This document shows, in pieces, positions 5,487 through 8,133 of a DNA stretch of 8,133 bases. The notes beneath the pieces are model-generated. The model ran no database searches, was not told where the DNA came from, and saw only the letters and a program-made list of their open reading frames with translations. The translations under genes were made by a program, and so were the position numbers. The stretch is from CBDUUP01 sp965370435 (GTDB taxonomy: Bacteria > Chloroflexota > Anaerolineae > Anaerolineales > UBA11579): the NCBI GenBank assembly GCA_965370435.1, contig CBDUUP010000201.1:1-8133 (forward strand), in the 5' to 3' direction. The number at the start of each line of letters is the position of its first letter. Within the stretch, counting starts at the first letter, position 1.

Positions 5487-6416
5487 ATGTCTACGAACAA
5501 CTCATCTCACCGCGCAGAATCTGTGCGCCGCTTCAACCGCTTCTACACGCAGCAAATTGGGGTATTGCACGAGGGGTTATTGCGAAGCCCCTTCTCTCTC
5601 ACCGAAGCGCGGGTCATCTATGAATTGGCCCACCACGAAAAAACCACCGCGACGGAGTTAGCCAACGAGCTGAACCTGGACGCGGGCTATCTAAGCCGCA
5701 TCTTGCGCAGTTTCAAAAAACGGGGCTTGATGGATAAACAACCCTCCAAAACCGATGGGCGGCAAAGCATTTTGGGGTTGACCCATGAGGGACAGCAGGA
5801 GTTTGCCGTGCTCAACGCCCGCTCTCACAATGAAATTGAGGCCATGCTGAATGAATTATCCGTGGAAGACCAAAACCGCCTGGTTGAAGCGATGCAGGTT
5901 ATCGAGGGGTTGTTCGGCGCACGGCCGGAACCAAAGGTTCCTTATATACTCCGCACCCACCAACCCGGCGATATGGGCTGGGTGGTCCACCGACATGGGA
6001 TTCTGTACGCCGAGGAATACAGTTGGGACGAACAATTCGAGGCTTTGGTTGCCGACATCGTCGCGAAGTTCCTTCAGAATTATGACCCCAAACGGGAACG
6101 CTGCTGGATTGCGGAGAAGGATGGGGAAAAAGTCGGATCGGTTTTTCTGGTGAAACATGCCGATGAGGCAGCTAAATTGCGCCTGCTGCTGGTTGAGCCG
6201 AAGGCGCGCGGGCTGGGCATCGGCGCACAGCTAGTGAGTGAATGTATCCGATTTTCCCGACAAGCCGGATACCGAAAACTCACCCTGTGGACCAACAGCG
6301 TACTCCTAGCTGCGCGACATATTTATGAGAAAGCCGGTTTTCGCCTGGTCCTGGAGGAACCCCATCACAGCTTCGGCCATGATTTGATCGCGGAAACGTG
6401 GGAATTGGATCTGTAG
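5487..6416 (+). CDS. MarR-family regulator fused to GNAT N-acetyltransferase
   Basis: A 309-residue two-domain protein. The N-terminal part (about 1-145) is a MarR-type winged helix: LTEARVIYELA (38-48), TATELANELNLDAGYLSRILRSF with the recognition helix near 64-76, and the wing around DGRQSILGLT (90-99). The C-terminal part (about 152-309) is a GNAT acetyltransferase with the acetyl-CoA loop in LLVEPKARGLGIGAQLV (234-250), where Arg241 to Gly246 form the RGxGxG core. The late motif AARHIYEKAGF (275-285) is also typical. This fusion is known in many bacteria; the acetylated substrate is not defined. The ATG at 5487 is preferred because AAGGA (5474-5478) is well spaced before it. The in-frame ATG at 5478 directly abuts that site. 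Paired palindromes over its promoter indicate autoregulation. Truncated acpS fragments lie on both sides. Confidence 0.93.
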   Translation: MSTNNSSHRAESVRRFNRFYTQQIGVLHEGLLRSPFSLTEARVIYELAHHEKTTATELANELNLDAGYLSRILRSFKKRGLMDKQPSKTDGRQSILGLTHEGQQEFAVLNARSHNEIEAMLNELSVEDQNRLVEAMQVIEGLFGARPEPKVPYILRTHQPGDMGWVVHRHGILYAEEYSWDEQFEALVADIVAKFLQNYDPKRERCWIAEKDGEKVGSVFLVKHADEAAKLRLLLVEPKARGLGIGAQLVSECIRFSRQAGYRKLTLWTNSVLLAARHIYEKAGFRLVLEEPHHSFGHDLIAETWELDL

Positions 6417-6478
6417 CCCTTGAACGAAACTACCTATCGAATACAGCGTTATTTGCGTGATTCTAATTTCTTCGTTAG

Positions 6479-6523
6479 AACGTTCCACGTTTTAACGTTC
6501 AAACGTTCAACGCATTAACATTC
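6479..6523. repeat. Degenerate AACGTTC heptamer array
   Basis: AACGTTC occurs at 6479-6485, 6494-6500 and 6502-6508, with the variant AACATTC at 6517-6523. The bases between them (ACGTTTT, ACGCATT) are further degenerate units, so the stretch reads as units of 7-8 bp. It lies between the MarR-GNAT gene and the acpS remnant. No transcript or protein is implied. Confidence 0.6.
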
Positions 6524-6659
6524 AACCTCCCACCGTACCCCCCACTGCCACCACCATCGCAATCGCATGTTCGTGCGTGTGGCTCAAGCCGACCGACCAA
6601 ATGTGCAGCCCCAACTCCTCAGCCAGCCTTTGGGCCTCGCCGTGCAGGTGGAGGCGCCA
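6522..6659 (-). pseudogene. acpS: C-terminal remnant of holo-ACP synthase
   Basis: Forty-five codons followed by a stop match the C-terminal end of holo-[acyl-carrier-protein] synthase, the enzyme that puts 4'-phosphopantetheine on ACP. LHLHGEAQRLAEELG is the conserved helix, and WSVGLSHTHEHAIAMVVA is the family's final strand-helix with the WSVSLSH-type motif. The intact enzyme is about 120-140 residues, so roughly two thirds is missing. The frame meets a TAA at 6669-6671 only four codons upstream of the similarity, and no start codon lies between. The N-terminal part, with the metal-binding Asp and Glu, was not found in the window. The fragment is therefore a non-functional relic unless joined elsewhere. 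A 34-nt piece of it is repeated at 5294-5326. Confidence 0.7.
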
Positions 6660-6735
6660 TACAAGACATTATAGATACTGGCCTTCATCCGTATTGGTAT
6701 ACAGAAGTCAACATTGAAAGTTTGAAAAAATAGTC

Positions 6736-6753
6736 CTTCTTGGATTCAAGAAG
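6736..6753. repeat. Short 7-bp hairpin in the gene-poor stretch
   Basis: CTTCTTG (6736-6742) and CAAGAAG (6747-6753) pair perfectly around GATT. No adjacent gene explains it. The flanks from 6660 to 6772 show no coding signal. Confidence 0.35.
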
Positions 6754-6772
6754 TAAATGCAACATTAAAGAT

Positions 6773-6844
6773 TTTCAGTGTTTCAGTGGTTCAGTGTCTC
6801 AGTGATTCAGTATTTCAGTTTTTCAGCTTCCCAATATCTCAGTG
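6773..6844. repeat. Nine in-register octamers, consensus TTTCAGTG
   Basis: From 6773 to 6844 the sequence divides exactly into nine 8-bp units without any insertion or deletion: TTTCAGTG twice, then GTTCAGTG, TCTCAGTG, ATTCAGTA, TTTCAGTT, TTTCAGCT, TCCCAATA and TCTCAGTG. The central TCAGT is the best kept part. An open frame running through it is serine-, phenylalanine- and glutamine-rich only because of the repeat and should not be called a gene. Confidence 0.8.
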
Positions 6845-6852
6845 TAAAAAAA

Positions 6853-6951
6853 TCATCCACTCCTATCCTCCAACTGCCTGTGCATGACCTCGATGTTCCA
6901 CTTGTGCAGCCGGTCGCGAAAACCCGTCACTCCCCTCAATACCTTCGCCAT
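6853..6951 (-). CDS. Possible 32-residue ORF or gene fragment, unrecognised
   Basis: An ATG at 6951 opens a 32-codon frame rich in charged residues (VTGFRDRLHKWNIEVMHRQ in the middle). It is higher in GC than the AT-rich DNA around it and is followed at once by a run of seven T on the minus strand. No ribosome binding site is visible and I recognise no family. It may be a chance frame, the relic of a larger gene, or a real small protein. It is recorded only because composition and amino-acid usage look more gene-like than its surroundings. Confidence 0.2.
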   Translation of the reverse strand: MAKVLRGVTGFRDRLHKWNIEVMHRQLEDRSG

Positions 6952-7191
6952 TTTGAGAGTATCGTCTCACTGACTTCTAGACTGGAGATTATCACAGTCA
7001 CTTGTCGTATCGAATAAATAATCTGTACGGGTTTTAGCGGACATAATATTAATTATCGCTATGGCAAATCGTCAAAATGCTACTAGAGAGGCTCATTGAG
7101 CTAAAAGGCATCGTTTTTGGCGAAGGTATTGTCCCCTATGTCAGGATAAAAAATCTGTTTATACTATGCCCACGGTGTAATGTACGCCTAC
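6952..7191. other. Intergenic stretch with no supported gene
   Basis: AT-rich DNA beyond the end of the histidine decarboxylase gene. An AT-only block near 7043-7054 and several short frames, one with a CPLC and one with a CPRC motif, are present. None has a ribosome site, a plausible length or a clean reading frame. No clear terminator hairpin for the decarboxylase gene was seen. Confidence 0.5.
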
Positions 7192-8070
7192 CTATTCCGC
7201 TGGCGGCAACGGAGGCAGTTTTAACTTCGCTTCCCATTCGCCAATCGTCATCTGCATAATATCGGAAGCTTTCCCTCCAGCCCCGTAATCAGGTATTGCG
7301 TTGTGGGCAAAAGTGATGTAGGGTGCGCAGGTTAATGCACTGCCAACAGTATTCGCATCCACGTATAAGTATTTATAGCCAGTGAATATTTCTTTGTATG
7401 TAACCCCTTGATCCTTCCCGCAAAGTAACACGCTGTTTACTATATTGCCCAGGGTGCCATACAAGTATTTTCCCACATCTTTTTCATCCAAATAACTAGG
7501 GAAAATGTTGGCATCTTCTATGAAAAGGCAGGCTCCGGTGGAGCGATCATCGAGAATAGCCAGGGCAATGGCGGACCAGACCCATATGGGGCCAGTCGCT
7601 GTTTTACTTTTATTTGCACAGACTACGTGTGCACCGGGCATAGGGTTGAAGCGTCTATATTTTGGCGCTTCTATCCCAAAAAGTCTTTGGGTGGCATCAA
7701 GCAAGGGGGCAACATTGTAGACCGGAATGTCATATGGGAGATCCAACTTGTCTCCGCGGAGATTTTCGGCTGTGGCAAGATCGTAGCCCCAGATCGCTCC
7801 GTTCAGGCCGCAGAAGGAAGAAGCGGTCAACATATTGATTTGACCGATGTAGGCATCATTCTTTTCACAGCGGTCGTATGCAACGATCCCTTCTGTAACT
7901 TCGTCGAGATTTTCCACACTAACACTCCCCACGGAAAGTTTGAGCGTGGAGATGTAGCCGGTTCCAGATGCGCCAGGATTGAGATAGCCCATACAGAAAT
8001 ATGGATCACTCCCAACTGCTCCGTTTATTACGGTTGCCTGGTCATAAGGATAGTTTGTACTGGTTGTCAT
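7192..8070 (-). CDS. hdcA: Pyruvoyl-dependent histidine decarboxylase proenzyme
   Basis: Converts histidine to histamine and CO2 with a protein-bound pyruvoyl group instead of pyridoxal phosphate. The 292-residue proenzyme aligns by eye along most of its length with the Lactobacillus 30a enzyme. GYLNPGASGTGYISTLKL (28-45) and GIVAYDR (61-67) match early segments. NDAYIGQINMLTASSFCG (71-88) is nearly identical and holds the self-cleavage pair Ser84-Ser85, which would give a beta chain of 84 residues and an alpha chain with an N-terminal pyruvoyl from Ser85. VVCANK (149-154), VWSAIA (164-169) and LFIEDA (182-187) follow. Asp66 and Glu185 correspond to the known active-site Asp63 and Glu197. The start at 8070 is fixed by AAGGAGG five bases before the ATG; a TTG at 8106 is not supported. 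GC content is lower than in the pan genes. No histidine/histamine antiporter or maturation gene lies inside the window. In acid-resistance systems such an enzyme consumes protons; that role here is only a possibility. Confidence 0.93.
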   Translation of the reverse strand: MTTSTNYPYDQATVINGAVGSDPYFCMGYLNPGASGTGYISTLKLSVGSVSVENLDEVTEGIVAYDRCEKNDAYIGQINMLTASSFCGLNGAIWGYDLATAENLRGDKLDLPYDIPVYNVAPLLDATQRLFGIEAPKYRRFNPMPGAHVVCANKSKTATGPIWVWSAIALAILDDRSTGACLFIEDANIFPSYLDEKDVGKYLYGTLGNIVNSVLLCGKDQGVTYKEIFTGYKYLYVDANTVGSALTCAPYITFAHNAIPDYGAGGKASDIMQMTIGEWEAKLKLPPLPPAE

Positions 8071-8075
8071 TACTT

Positions 8076-8082
8076 CCTCCTT
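8076..8082 (-). promoter_or_regulatory. Perfect ribosome binding site of the histidine decarboxylase gene
   Basis: AAGGAGG on the minus strand, five bases before the ATG at 8070. It decides between this ATG and an upstream in-frame TTG, and implies efficient translation. Confidence 0.8.
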
Positions 8083-8095
8083 GAGGGGTTCCCAA

Positions 8096-8133
8096 CTAGT
8101 TGACAAGAACTTTCATCATTCTTAGAACTTCCT
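8096..8133 (-). CDS. Possible C-terminal tail of an upstream gene (partial)
   Basis: The frame ending with TAG at 8096-8098 is open to the window edge and reads EVLRMMKVLVN. If real, this gene would end 25 bp before the decarboxylase start and the two would form an operon, for example with a transporter or maturation protein. Twelve codons are far too few to decide; no promoter with good boxes was seen in the same 63 bp. Confidence 0.2.
   Translation of the reverse strand, partial: EVLRMMKVLVN

Noticed and set aside
6778..7017. Open frame of 79 codons starting MFQWFSVSV on the plus strand
   Set aside because: Its first third is a direct translation of the octamer array, there is no ribosome site, and the rest shows no family features.
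7061..7180. Frame starting ATG GCA AAT with an in-frame TGA at 7097 and a CPLC motif, and an overlapping frame from 7077 with CPRC
   Set aside because: Both are short, lack ribosome sites and match no family. A decayed zinc-knuckle gene is conceivable but not supported.

Overview
The window looks like bacterial chromosome from a metagenome-type lineage, most likely Chloroflexota (Anaerolineae-like). This assignment is an inference and only moderately secure. It rests on the mix of GC-rich core genes, many short GC-rich hairpin repeats between genes, and degenerate 7-8 bp tandem repeats. No rRNA, tRNA, CRISPR array or transposase was found.

Left part (1-2044, minus strand): a two-gene pantothenate operon, panB followed after three bases by panE. 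It is read from a good sigma70-type promoter at 2016-2044 through a leader of about 108 nt. GC content is high here.

Centre-left (2045-3900): a lower-GC gene for a membrane protein with two four-cysteine zinc ribbons. It is bracketed by two related perfect hairpins in opposite orientation. Divergent from it lies a type II toxin-antitoxin pair (ribbon-helix-helix antitoxin and PIN-domain toxin) with a promoter embedded in three CACGTA half-sites.

Centre (3924-5215): a compound hairpin repeat, a GC-rich sulfotransferase-like gene on the minus strand, and a divergent small YtxH-like membrane protein with a strong promoter and a downstream hairpin.

Centre-right (5287-6660): a MarR-type regulator fused to a GNAT acetyltransferase. 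Its promoter is covered by two copies of a 13-bp palindrome 21 bp apart, a textbook autorepression layout. The gene is flanked by two same-orientation fragments of a decayed holo-ACP synthase gene (acpS).

Right part (6660-8133): about 530 bp of repeat-rich, gene-poor DNA, including nine in-register octamers. This is followed on the minus strand by a pyruvoyl-dependent histidine decarboxylase proenzyme with its Ser-Ser self-cleavage site intact. The decarboxylase is the most striking gene of the window, since this enzyme class is best known from histamine-producing Gram-positive bacteria. Apart from panB-panE and the toxin-antitoxin pair, the genes look like independent units in an accessory, repeat-rich stretch.
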